Assembly (NCBI GenBank): GCA_947463775.1
Contig: CANHVD010000268.1
Span: 1 to 7,391 of the forward strand
Reading direction: 5' to 3'
DNA length: 7,391 nt
Origin: Planctomycetaceae bacterium
GTDB taxonomy: Bacteria; Planctomycetota; Planctomycetia; Planctomycetales; Planctomycetaceae
The position numbers were made by a program, and so were the translations under genes. Positions 1-7,080 of the stretch are shown piece after piece (position 1 is the stretch's first letter; every line of letters begins with the position of its first letter). The notes beneath the pieces were generated by a model that worked only from the letters and a program-made list of their open reading frames with translations, did no database searches and was not told where the DNA came from.

Positions 1-1
1 G

Positions 2-724
2 CGAGAAGAGATTCGCCGGGCGGCCGAGCGTCAGGCGATGCAGAAGGAGAAGTTGTCGGTACTGGGCTTGTTAGCCGGATCATTGGCTCATGAAATTCGC
101 AATCCATTATCTTCGATGAAAACGATTGCCACGCTTTTGTCTGAAGATCTGGCGAGTCGAGATGAGCATCGCAAAGATGTGGAGATGATCCTGACTGAGA
201 TTGATCGGCTCACCGCGACCACACAGCGGCTGCTCGAGTCAGCTCGTCCGGCTGATGACACACGCCAGCGTTCAGAGCCGGATACTGTGATTCAGAAGCT
301 GCTGGGAATTCTGGGACATCTGGCCCGGCAATACGGCGTGGAGGTTCAGACAGAACTGCAGGCTTCACAGGCCATCGTCGCAGCGACCGACGCCACACTC
401 AGCGAAATCTTCTTTAACCTCATCAAGAACGGAATCGAAGCCTGCCAGAACTGCTCCATGCCGAGAGTCCTCATCACGACTCAGGTCGTCAACGGCATTC
501 TTGAAGTCGAGGTCGTCGACAATGGCGCGGGGATCAGTCCGGAGTTGCAGAATTCACTGTTTCAGCCATTCGTCACCGGGAAACCAAAGGGGACCGGACT
601 GGGACTCTACATTGTTGCGGAACGCATTCGTGAACTGCGAGGCACCATCAGCTGTCGGACGGAAATCGGCAGCGGAACGACCTTCGAACTGCGGCTGCCA
701 CTGGAAGCCCAACAGATCAGTTAG
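2..724 (+). CDS. Sensor histidine kinase, C-terminal part (5' truncated by window edge)
   Basis: This is the catalytic half of a two-component sensor kinase that autophosphorylates on His and passes the phosphate to a response regulator not visible here. The frame is open from base 2, so the first ATG (38) is probably internal and the sensor region lies off the window. Numbered from that ATG: H-box AHEIRNPLSS with the phospho-acceptor His at residue 18 (codon 89-91) and the preceding helix of a HisKA dimerisation domain; N-box EIFFNLIKNGIEA at 123-135 (Asn127, Asn131); G1 box DNGAG at 161-165; G2 box GTGLGL at 185-190. These are the complete HATPase_c motifs. The charged helix just before the H-box (REEIRRAAERQ) looks like the coiled linker that follows PAS or HAMP domains. 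The H-box resembles NtrB/ZraS-type kinases, which often partner sigma-54 activators, but the partner cannot be told from here. It is convergent with the neighbouring gene, so it belongs to a different transcription unit. The family call is secure; the signal sensed is unknown. Confidence 0.93.
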   Translation, partial: REEIRRAAERQAMQKEKLSVLGLLAGSLAHEIRNPLSSMKTIATLLSEDLASRDEHRKDVEMILTEIDRLTATTQRLLESARPADDTRQRSEPDTVIQKLLGILGHLARQYGVEVQTELQASQAIVAATDATLSEIFFNLIKNGIEACQNCSMPRVLITTQVVNGILEVEVVDNGAGISPELQNSLFQPFVTGKPKGTGLGLYIVAERIRELRGTISCRTEIGSGTTFELRLPLEAQQIS

Positions 725-759
725 TCGGTGATTGCCGAGACAATTGTCCTGGTCGGTTT
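725..759. terminator. Weak dyad between convergent genes, possible terminator
   Basis: The 42-base space between the two convergent stop codons holds a perfect 10-base palindrome, GACAATTGTC (739-748). It is flanked by CCGA (735-738) and TCGG (753-756), which could close an outer stem, and is followed by TTTA. The position suits a bidirectional terminator, but the stem is short and bulged and the T-run is poor. This is a positional guess. Confidence 0.22.
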
Positions 760-766
760 ATGGACA

Positions 767-2857
767 TCATGGTTTTGGAAACGTCAGAGAAATCTCGCTG
801 ACGCCACCGTCAGTGTTAAGCACCACCGGAATCTTCCAGGTTGCTGTTGCCAGGCGGCAAAGGGCATTCTCTTCGGTACCGCAATAGCCGAAGCTCATTC
901 GCAGAATAAAGGATGCCTCGCCAGGAGTGCCCGTCAAAGGAACTTCAAACTGAGCGATGTTCTGGTCGTTTGCTGTCGCTTCGTCACGAACGCCAAGCTG
1001 ATCAGCTGCAACGATCGATTGCTCTGTTTCTGCAAAGATTTCCCATGTGACCGGAGCAAGGTCATTGCGTTTCTGACCTTCCGGAATGGTCAGTGTCACA
1101 TTGAACTTCAACTTTTCTCCAACCGCCAGTTTCTGCGACTCAACGGCGATGGCGTCATTGACGTCAGGCATGGCTGTTTGTTTCGGGGGATTTGGCGGAG
1201 TCAGACCGTTGATGGTCAGTACGGTCGTCTGCTTGCTCGCGATATCAATCACCAGGATGCGATGATTATTCGTGTCGGCGACAAACAGCTTGCCATCGGC
1301 GATGGAAAGTCCACCTGGTTCATTCAGCAGCAACGGATCAACCGTATTGCCGGGCTTGCCACTACCGGCCCATGTGGAAGATTTTCGCTTGTCCAGGTCG
1401 ATGGTCTTCAATTTATGGTTGTACGAGTCTGCAACAAACAAACTCTCTCCGGAGATTGCGATGCCTAGCGGATGCTGGAATCGAGCATTCTTGCCGGCCG
1501 CGTCGACGTCCCCAAAAGCAAACAACGACTGACCGCGAGGAAGCTCGGACGTACCTGCAACTGTCGTGACTTCACCAGCAGGGTTCGTCGGGACCTTACG
1601 AATCGCCGAACCTTCGCTGTCGACGAGATAAAGGAACTTGCCTTCCGCATCGCTCACAATTTCTGATGGTTGGGCAAATGCCGAAGTGGCCAGCGGCCCG
1701 TTGATGACATCTTCGCGTCCCGAGCCCGCATAAACACCGATCAAGTTCGTCCCCAGCTGATGCGCCCAGACCTGATGCGGTCCCGCCATCGCAATGAACA
1801 AAATGCCATTGGCATGTGCGATTGACCAGGGACTATTCAGAGCCGTTTCCAGCATCGTCCCGTTCACCATTCCGCCGGGCTGCCCCTGACGTCCATTCCC
1901 GGCCAGAGTCGAGACTGTTTTAGTGTCGAGATCGACAACGCGAATCAGATGGTTCTCCGTGTCCGCGACGTAGAGTTTGTTGCCGAGAAGTAGTATGCCC
2001 TGCGGACGATTGAACTCAGCCGCTTCGAACGCCCCATCAGCACGGCCATTGCGGCCGCTGCCAATGATCTGCTGCAGTTCGCCAGCCATTGACGTGACGA
2101 CAATTCTATTGTGATTGCTGTCGGTAATAAACAGCCTCTGACCAGCAGCATCAGCAAAGACTTTTCCGGGATAACGCAGTGGTGTTGGCTGAAACTTGCT
2201 GGCTTCCGATTTGAAGACAATCGGCTTCTCGTCCAATGTCCCTTTCCAGCGATGATACTCAACCAGCTTCCCAATCACGTTATCGAACAATTCACGGTGG
2301 CCTTCACCGCTCTGCGAGCCGGCATACTTTCCTTCCGGATCAATCAGAGTCAAAGTCGGCCACGCCCGCGTCCCGAACTTGCGCCAGATGAGCATTTCGC
2401 TGTCGTTGACGACAGGATGATCAATCTCATAACGAACAATGGCGTCCCGGATGTTCTGAGAAACTTTCTCATTGTCGAACTTGGCCGAATGAACTCCGAT
2501 GACAACAAGTTGATTGCCGTACTTCTGTTCAAGAAATTTCAAATCGGGAAGAACGTGCATGCAGTTGATGCAGCAGTAAGTCCAGAAATCGAGGACCACG
2601 ATCTTGCCACGCAGATCCTTCAGGTCGATCGGATGTTCTGTGTTCAGCCATTCTGTACCGCCCTCAAGAATTCCTTCCGGGACCATAACGGCTTCAGGGA
2701 ACGGATTCTGAGGAGCCTCGGCTGCCTGGGCCGGATCCTTGCCCGCAGTCTTTTCGTCAGCGTTCAATCGCACCGACTTTGCGCCGGCAATGAACACGCC
2801 AAACAAAACAGCCGAGCACAAAATTCGCGACAAGCAGGAAGGTATGAGACAACTCAT
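767..2857 (-). CDS. Secreted thioredoxin-like / NHL beta-propeller protein (NHLRC2-like)
   Basis: A 696-aa exported protein. Residues 1-26 form a signal peptide (hydrophobic core about 11-25, ILCSAVLFGVFIAGA). Residues 70-205 form a TlpA/thioredoxin-like fold: the motif FWTYCCINCMHVLP has the redox pair Cys96-Ile-Asn-Cys99 preceded by a third Cys95, and the cis-Pro loop is AWPT (Pro167). Residues 230-545 form a six-bladed NHL propeller with repeats at LFITDSNHNRI (242), LYVADTENHLI (295), a degenerate blade near 353, LYLVDSEGSAI (409), LFVADSYNHKL (473) and LFVADTNNHRI (524). A beta-rich C-terminal domain (570-696) carries Cys659 and Cys667 in a CGTEENALC loop. The order Trx, NHL, beta domain and the CCINC motif match the family of human NHLRC2. 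The ATG at 2857 has GGAG at 2865-2868, seven bases upstream. A thiol-disulfide or protein-interaction role in the periplasm is inferred; the substrate is unknown. It follows the OleD-like gene after 170 bases, so co-transcription is possible but not shown. Confidence 0.93.
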   Translation of the reverse strand: MSCLIPSCLSRILCSAVLFGVFIAGAKSVRLNADEKTAGKDPAQAAEAPQNPFPEAVMVPEGILEGGTEWLNTEHPIDLKDLRGKIVVLDFWTYCCINCMHVLPDLKFLEQKYGNQLVVIGVHSAKFDNEKVSQNIRDAIVRYEIDHPVVNDSEMLIWRKFGTRAWPTLTLIDPEGKYAGSQSGEGHRELFDNVIGKLVEYHRWKGTLDEKPIVFKSEASKFQPTPLRYPGKVFADAAGQRLFITDSNHNRIVVTSMAGELQQIIGSGRNGRADGAFEAAEFNRPQGILLLGNKLYVADTENHLIRVVDLDTKTVSTLAGNGRQGQPGGMVNGTMLETALNSPWSIAHANGILFIAMAGPHQVWAHQLGTNLIGVYAGSGREDVINGPLATSAFAQPSEIVSDAEGKFLYLVDSEGSAIRKVPTNPAGEVTTVAGTSELPRGQSLFAFGDVDAAGKNARFQHPLGIAISGESLFVADSYNHKLKTIDLDKRKSSTWAGSGKPGNTVDPLLLNEPGGLSIADGKLFVADTNNHRILVIDIASKQTTVLTINGLTPPNPPKQTAMPDVNDAIAVESQKLAVGEKLKFNVTLTIPEGQKRNDLAPVTWEIFAETEQSIVAADQLGVRDEATANDQNIAQFEVPLTGTPGEASFILRMSFGYCGTEENALCRLATATWKIPVVLNTDGGVSEISLTFPKP

Positions 2858-2973
2858 GTGTCATCTCCAGAGGAGTTGCAGGCGAAGGTGGGAAAAATGA
2901 CGCGGGAACAAAGAACAACCACAGAGACACAGCCAGGATCCGCCCGATCAATTGGCTGATGGCATATCATAGG

Positions 2974-3000
2974 ACTCAACAGAGTATTTTTCTGCTCAGT
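2974..3000 (-). terminator. Imperfect hairpin downstream of the OleD-like gene
   Basis: ACTCAACAG (2974-2982) and CTGCTCAGT (2992-3000) can pair at eight of nine positions around a nine-base loop. The hairpin lies 27 bases after the OleD-like stop codon, inside the 170-base gap before the Trx/NHL gene. Read on the minus strand it is not followed by a U-tract, so an intrinsic terminator is doubtful. It could equally be an attenuating or stabilising hairpin, or chance. Confidence 0.2.
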
Positions 3001-3027
3001 GTAACCAACTTTGATTTTCCCAGAAGA

Positions 3028-4026
3028 TCATTGTTTCAGCCGATCAAGATCGGGTTGAAGACGTCTGAGTCCTTCTTCCGTGGAGCAAAGCGGACGGTAG
3101 CCGAAATCCCGCTCCGCTGCGGAGATGCTGTAACTGTGTGACCCTGCCAGTTGAGCCGCAATAAAGCGGGTCATTGGGGGTTCTCCGCCGAGCCGAAACA
3201 GGTTCCAGACACCTTCCAGAACCGCACCAAGACGAGTGGCCGCGGATTTGGAAATAGTCTTTTCCACGGGTGGCAAACTGGTCTTCGCCAGTAGCAGGTT
3301 GATCCAGTCCCAGAGATTTACAGCCTCCGGCTCGTTGATGAAATACGCCTTGCCTGCTGCGCTCGTGGAGTTTCTGAGTGACAGTTCCGCCTGCACATGT
3401 GCCGCTGCGGCATTCTCAACATAGGCTACGGAGACAACATTGGTCCCGTTACCCACTCGTCGCAAACGACCGGAGCGTGCCTTCTGGATCAACCGCGGGA
3501 TCAGATGATTGTCACGAGGTCCCCAGATCAAATGCGGTCGCAAAGAGATTGTACGTAGTGAACTTTCACTGTTCGCTGCCAGCACATCCTGCTCGGCCAG
3601 TGCCTTGCTGTGGGGATAGTGACACAGCCACGAAGTCGGATACGGCAATGACTCATCTGCATTAACGTGGTCAGCGCCGTCGAAGACTACGCTGGGCGAA
3701 CTGGTATAAATCAATCTTGCCACGCGGTGATTCTGACACGCTTGAATGATGTTCCTTGTGCCTTCCGTGTTGATGCCATGATACGTCTTCCAGTCACCCC
3801 AAACTCCAGGCACGGCCGCCGTATGAAAGACCGCTTCGATATCTCGACAGGCTTCATTCACTGCGGCTTCATCCCGCAGGTCGCCTTGAATTGTGGACAC
3901 GCCCAAAGTCTTCAGCGCCGGATACTGACCTCGACAGAAAACGCGAACAGCATGCCCCTGCTGCAAAAGCTGTTCAACGATGTAGAGGCCGAGAAATCCG
4001 CCTCCGCCAGTGACGAGAGTTTGCAT
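3028..4026 (-). CDS. NAD(P)-dependent 3-beta-HSD/OleD-like reductase (extended SDR)
   Basis: A 332-aa cytoplasmic extended short-chain dehydrogenase. The Rossmann motif TGGGGFLG sits at residues 6-13 (G7xxG10xxG13), followed by GDL at 48-50, the wall motif YTSSPSVVFDG at 107-117, and the catalytic YPHSK (Tyr137, Lys141) with an upstream Ser (109 or 110). The stretches RPHLIWGP (163-170), DNHLIP (172-177) and GEPPMTRF (281-288) are typical of the 3-beta-hydroxysteroid dehydrogenase/NSDHL branch, and together recall OleD, the 2-alkyl-3-oxoalkanoate reductase of long-chain olefin synthesis. The likely reaction is NAD(P)H-linked reduction of a ketone on a sterol-like or long-chain substrate; which one is not decidable here, so no symbol is given. 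The frame stays open to an ATG at 4092, but homologues start at the glycine motif, so the ATG at 4026 is preferred. Neither start has a good Shine-Dalgarno site. No oleA, oleB or oleC is in the window. Confidence 0.9.
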   Translation of the reverse strand: MQTLVTGGGGFLGLYIVEQLLQQGHAVRVFCRGQYPALKTLGVSTIQGDLRDEAAVNEACRDIEAVFHTAAVPGVWGDWKTYHGINTEGTRNIIQACQNHRVARLIYTSSPSVVFDGADHVNADESLPYPTSWLCHYPHSKALAEQDVLAANSESSLRTISLRPHLIWGPRDNHLIPRLIQKARSGRLRRVGNGTNVVSVAYVENAAAAHVQAELSLRNSTSAAGKAYFINEPEAVNLWDWINLLLAKTSLPPVEKTISKSAATRLGAVLEGVWNLFRLGGEPPMTRFIAAQLAGSHSYSISAAERDFGYRPLCSTEEGLRRLQPDLDRLKQ

Positions 4027-4289
4027 GAAGAGGGTCTTTAAACGATCGTGAGAAACTTTGACTGCGATGTGTTGGCGTCCCACTGAAATCATAGCGGTAA
4101 CGCTTCGATATTCGAATACGGGGTGGGTGCCGAAATTGGGATGTCAGCGCCTGAGGCCGGATTTGAAGCCATCAGTCGAGAGTCCCCTGACTTCCACCTG
4201 CGATATGGCAAACAGATTCATGGTCGTTTTGCGATGTCCCCGGTCCTGGAAACACTCACACACACTCACACCGGTGGCGGGCTCAATGC
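4027..4289. other. 263-base gap between SGNH and OleD-like genes
   Basis: No convincing gene is seen here. The interval holds two perfect head-to-tail copies of ACACTCACAC (4252-4271) just downstream of the SGNH stop codon. It also holds a small inverted repeat TTCGA-TAT-TCGAA (4104-4116), upstream of the OleD-like start, which could be an operator. An in-frame 5' extension of the OleD-like gene reaches 4092 (22 extra residues, not conserved-looking). The length suggests that the OleD-like gene has its own promoter, but I could not pick convincing -35/-10 boxes. Confidence 0.4.
4104..4116. promoter_or_regulatory. Short inverted repeat upstream of OleD-like gene (possible operator)
   Basis: TTCGA and TCGAA arms flank a three-base TAT centre, 78 to 90 bases before the chosen OleD-like start codon. 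This is a perfect dyad of a size bound by dimeric regulators. Such short dyads occur by chance, so the evidence is only position and symmetry. Confidence 0.18.
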
Positions 4290-5168
4290 TTATTTCGGAC
4301 GACTCAAACGCCAGACCAGATCACTCATTCTCTGATGTCCGGACTGGCTCAGATGAATGGAATCGAGCGTCGCACTACTGTCGGCCAGAATGCTGAGGAA
4401 ATACCGTTTGGGAACCAGAGCGACCTCATACCTCTTTGCCAGTCGTCTCTGAGTCATCCCGTAATGGTGATATAACGGAATTAGCGGAAGTTCAAACATC
4501 ACAACCTGCCGATTCTCTCTGCGGAGTTCGCTCAGAAGAGCCTCCAGATCAATCTCAAACTGCGATGGAGAGGTCGACCCCAGGATGTCATTTCCGCCGA
4601 TTTCCACGATCACAAAGTTGTGTTCAATGCCGGCCTTCTTTGCACGTTTCAACGCCGAGCCCGCTGTTTCGCCGACATGCGACAGATCCTGAATCTCGAT
4701 GTCGTGCTGCCGCGACAACAATGATGGCCACGTCTCTGCCTCGCCCTCTTCCATACCCGCGCTGACAGAGTCGCCAATGACAGTCAGGGCATTCACCGGC
4801 TTCGTCGCAGTGACCGGGAGTTGTCGCCACGGAAACTCCAACGCGGCAGCAAGACTCCAACTGACCACCATCAGCATAACAGCCGCGCGATGCGTTCCGG
4901 GACAGCGAGTTGCTCCGTACCACAGCGTTCCACACCACGCCAAAGTGAGCCCCGTGAGCAGTATCGCAAACCACAGAGGCATCGGCGTTGACGAAAAGAC
5001 AACGCCGATCAGCCCGCACAGAAACACGATCAGCAGGAGCAATCGAACCTTTGCGGAATCAATCGTTTTCGTCCTGTGATAACAGCGATAACAAACCACT
5101 GCCAACAACACCGCCACACCGCTGAAGAAGGCATCGCCGCTGATAATGTGAAACACGATTGGATTCAA
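4290..5168 (-). CDS. Membrane-anchored SGNH/GDSL-family hydrolase
   Basis: A 292-aa protein with four predicted membrane helices (about 12-28, 41-58, 64-84, 94-111) followed by an SGNH hydrolase domain (127-292). All four SGNH blocks are visible: GDS with the nucleophile Ser134; block II Gly166 in HVGETAG; GGND with Asn193; and the DSIH dyad with Asp269 and His272. The positive-charge pattern (RCYHRTK after helix 1, RCPGTHR before helix 4) puts the catalytic domain on the periplasmic side. Such enzymes cleave esters or remove acyl groups from lipids, glycans or peptidoglycan; the substrate here cannot be read. The start is TTG at 5168: an in-frame TGA lies at 5175-5177, and GAGGGGTGA (5175-5183) is a strong ribosome binding site six bases away. 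The only nearby alternative is a GTG at codon 5. It lies 49 bases after the AhpD-like gene, so one transcript is likely. The N-terminal four-helix region is unusual for SGNH enzymes, which are mostly soluble or have one signal peptide. Confidence 0.88.
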   Translation of the reverse strand: MNPIVFHIISGDAFFSGVAVLLAVVCYRCYHRTKTIDSAKVRLLLLIVFLCGLIGVVFSSTPMPLWFAILLTGLTLAWCGTLWYGATRCPGTHRAAVMLMVVSWSLAAALEFPWRQLPVTATKPVNALTVIGDSVSAGMEEGEAETWPSLLSRQHDIEIQDLSHVGETAGSALKRAKKAGIEHNFVIVEIGGNDILGSTSPSQFEIDLEALLSELRRENRQVVMFELPLIPLYHHYGMTQRRLAKRYEVALVPKRYFLSILADSSATLDSIHLSQSGHQRMSDLVWRLSRPK

Positions 5169-5174
5169 CGACCA

Positions 5175-5183
5175 TCACCCCTC
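5175..5183 (-). promoter_or_regulatory. Strong ribosome binding site that fixes a TTG start
   Basis: GAGGGGTGA on the minus strand closely matches the anti-Shine-Dalgarno complement and sits six bases before the TTG at 5168. Its last three bases are the in-frame TGA stop that rules out any upstream start. Nearby ATG triplets are out of frame, which supports TTG as the real initiator. Confidence 0.6.
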
Positions 5184-5217
5184 AACAGACGATTTTAACT
5201 CACCGCAGGTTGAAAGG

Positions 5218-6648
5218 TTACTCGATTGCCAATCCGGCCGCCTCTGTCACTCGATTAAAGTACGCACAACTGGCCACGTGGTTCACCGTTTGGACAACGG
5301 TACTTGGGCTTGTCTGCTGCAACGCGGCGGCTGCGTCTTCGTCGGATGAAGCGATCGGTGATGCTGCGAGGTTCTTCGCAAATCTGAACAACGCCTGATC
5401 CACAGCACTCAGTTCTTTCCACTCGCCGTCCAGCGCGAAGATCTGGTCTTCTGTCTGGCCGAGGGACTTCAGCGTTTTGAAGGCTTGCCCCACGGCGTAC
5501 CACGCTCGATCCTGGCGAGCAATGATCCAGTTCAACTGAGCTTTCTGAAGTTCGGTCAGGTCGCCTGTTTGTTTTTCTCGCGACGCCAGACTTGGCAGGC
5601 GACCGCGGCCTTCATTCGGAAAGTTGGCGATAAGCCGTACCCATGAAGTCACCGGAATATCCTGACTATTGTCCTTCAGCCACGTTGCGGCCACAGCTTC
5701 ATCTACCAACGGCAATCGCGGAGTTCGTTTGGAAACTTTCTCCAGCGTTACCAACACTTCATCGCGAGTTTCCAGTTGTGGGCGATTCGTTATGCCCTGG
5801 CCGCTGGGCTTGCCGTCGAAAATTTCCAGCGGTGCGACGATTGAACGAGCATCCTTAAAACGTGTGGATGTCGGCGTCAAAAACGTATCAGAGTGTTCGG
5901 CTGCTGGGACGGCGCCGCCTCGCCCGGCAAACGTGTTGCCCGAAGATTGCGGAATACCAATTCCCTCCTTCCAGCGATTGATGGCATTGTTGCCTCCCAT
6001 CGACATGGTCATTTCGACGATCTGCAACGGAGTATAGTGCTTCGCAACTTTGGCGATTTCTTCGTCTGAAATTCGATGAGGCTCATAAGTCAGCAGTCGA
6101 GCATAGGCGAACGCTGCCTGCTCCGCTTCACTGTAGGAAGACCAGTCCGCGTCCAGCGCGGCAATTGCATCATCAGACATCCCGGTCGCAGAAAGTTTCC
6201 ACTCCTGATGACCCAGACAATATTGACAGTTATTCGTGCGTGCCACGATCCAGAATAGCATCGTTTTGAACTGATAGGTCAACGTCATATTCTCGTCGGC
6301 GTTGCGAGTAAAATCCTGACGAGGTGCGGTGGCTGATCCCGGTGCTCCGGCCGGAGTCGCCGTTCTTGGGCGTCCGGCTCCGAACACAGTTCCCTCAGCA
6401 AGCGGGATGTAGTTGAATCTCAATCGCGCTTCATAGTTGGTGCTGCGTTCGCCAAGTTCCTGTTTCTCTTTTTCTGTCAGTTCAGGAAGCGGAATGCGAT
6501 AAGGCCGCTTCTTCATGTCCTCCAGGAGTTCTTTCATCTCCGCCCGCGTCGCAGGGATTGGACGAGGTGTCTTGACGGGAGTGTCACCAAAACTGGCAGA
6601 AAAGCCCATGGCCGCCAGAGAGAAGAACAATGCTGACTTCTTCAACAT
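5218..6648 (-). CDS. Exported protein with tandem AhpD/carboxymuconolactone decarboxylase-like domains
   Basis: A 476-aa protein with a signal peptide (MLKKSALFFSLAAMGFSASFGD, cleavage near 18-22). Domain 1 (about 118-232) is an AhpD/CMD fold with the redox signature CQYCLGH: Cys141, Cys144 and His147, as in alkylhydroperoxidase AhpD. Domain 2 (about 365-476) aligns with domain 1 without gaps around WIVARTNNCQYCLGH versus WIIARQDRAWYAVGQ. There both cysteines are Ala (382, 385) and the His is Gln (388), so it is a non-catalytic copy. Both copies share the LD-x-W and E/D-QA-x-F-x-x-A helices that follow (LDADWSSYSEAEQAAFAYA; LDGEWKELSAVDQALFRFA). Family knowledge suggests peroxide or thiol redox chemistry by domain 1 in the periplasm; the partner is unknown. 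The start is the ATG at 6648, with AGGA at 6658-6661 nine bases upstream; an in-frame TTG at 6708 would spoil the signal peptide. It sits 22 bases after the lipoprotein gene and is probably co-transcribed. Confidence 0.92.
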   Translation of the reverse strand: MLKKSALFFSLAAMGFSASFGDTPVKTPRPIPATRAEMKELLEDMKKRPYRIPLPELTEKEKQELGERSTNYEARLRFNYIPLAEGTVFGAGRPRTATPAGAPGSATAPRQDFTRNADENMTLTYQFKTMLFWIVARTNNCQYCLGHQEWKLSATGMSDDAIAALDADWSSYSEAEQAAFAYARLLTYEPHRISDEEIAKVAKHYTPLQIVEMTMSMGGNNAINRWKEGIGIPQSSGNTFAGRGGAVPAAEHSDTFLTPTSTRFKDARSIVAPLEIFDGKPSGQGITNRPQLETRDEVLVTLEKVSKRTPRLPLVDEAVAATWLKDNSQDIPVTSWVRLIANFPNEGRGRLPSLASREKQTGDLTELQKAQLNWIIARQDRAWYAVGQAFKTLKSLGQTEDQIFALDGEWKELSAVDQALFRFAKNLAASPIASSDEDAAAALQQTSPSTVVQTVNHVASCAYFNRVTEAAGLAIE

Positions 6649-6670
6649 GACAGAGATTCCTGACGCAAAC

Positions 6671-7039
6671 TTATTGAGGGAAGATCGTGACGACGGGAGT
6701 CGTGCCAACGATGTAGGTCACATTGGACTCCGAAGAGCCGATTTTTCGTTTGACTCGGATATACAGATTTGAACCGTCCGTGGTTTCTTCGTCTGCTTTG
6801 ATCTCAAAGGATACCAGCTTCTTACCTTGTTCCCAGGCCGTGTCACCCACAACGATATCCGGCTGCAGATCCTTTGGAGTTTTTCCATCAACCCAGGCCT
6901 GCATCGCCTTCTGAACTGAACTTCGTGCGAGTTCCTTATCCAGCGCATAGCTCGGGGCGTCGCCGGATGAGCACCCAGCAAACATCATCGCGAAAAGGAG
7001 TCCGACGACACCGCGACGCGGTAATCGACCAACGAACAT
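6671..7039 (-). CDS. Small putative outer-membrane lipoprotein
   Basis: A 122-aa lipoprotein precursor. The n-region RLPRR is followed by a hydrophobic stretch (GVVGLLFAMMFAG) and a lipobox ending in Cys23. Ser24 and Ser25 follow, which by the Lol rule favours the outer membrane. The mature part has a helix with the pattern ALxxELARSSVQKAMQAW, a DGKTPKDL turn, then beta strands ending in YIVGTTPVVTIFP. I recognise this as the type of small lipoprotein often found directly after DUF1559 genes in planctomycetes; that is from memory, not a search. Its function is unknown. The start is the ATG at 7039, with GGAAG at 7047-7051 seven bases upstream. The frame is open to 7168, but those 43 extra codons cross the repeat element at 7081-7113 and would bury the signal peptide. 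Confidence 0.82.
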   Translation of the reverse strand: MFVGRLPRRGVVGLLFAMMFAGCSSGDAPSYALDKELARSSVQKAMQAWVDGKTPKDLQPDIVVGDTAWEQGKKLVSFEIKADEETTDGSNLYIRVKRKIGSSESNVTYIVGTTPVVTIFPQ

Positions 7040-7080
7040 ATTGATTCTTCCAAGGCTGGAGATTGAGCAAAAGTCAATTT

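Noticed and set aside
728..1468. Open frame of 246 codons on the + strand just after the histidine kinase
   Set aside because: It is antisense to the NHL propeller and C-terminal domain. The composition is rich in Arg, Cys and Gln with no recognisable fold, typical of a shadow frame.
2111..2959. Long open frame (282 codons) on the + strand
   Set aside because: It lies antisense to the Trx/NHL gene, which has clear domains, a signal peptide and a ribosome binding site. The translated antisense protein shows no family motif, and it continues into the upstream gap without a plausible product.
4027..4092. 22-codon N-terminal extension of the OleD-like reductase
   Set aside because: The family begins within a few residues of the glycine-rich Rossmann motif. 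The extension has no conserved-looking feature and the ATG at 4092 has no better ribosome binding site.
4058..4396. 112-codon open frame on the + strand across the SGNH-OleD gap
   Set aside because: It overlaps the well-supported 3' end of the SGNH gene on the other strand, has no ribosome binding site and no family signature.
6649..6708. TTG-initiated 20-residue extension of the AhpD-like protein
   Set aside because: It overlaps the end of the lipoprotein gene and displaces the signal peptide. The ATG at 6648 has AGGA nine bases upstream.
7060..7075. TTGACT on the minus strand as a -35 box for the lipoprotein gene
   Set aside because: A matching -10 box would fall on the ribosome binding site, and the transcription start would come at or after the start codon.
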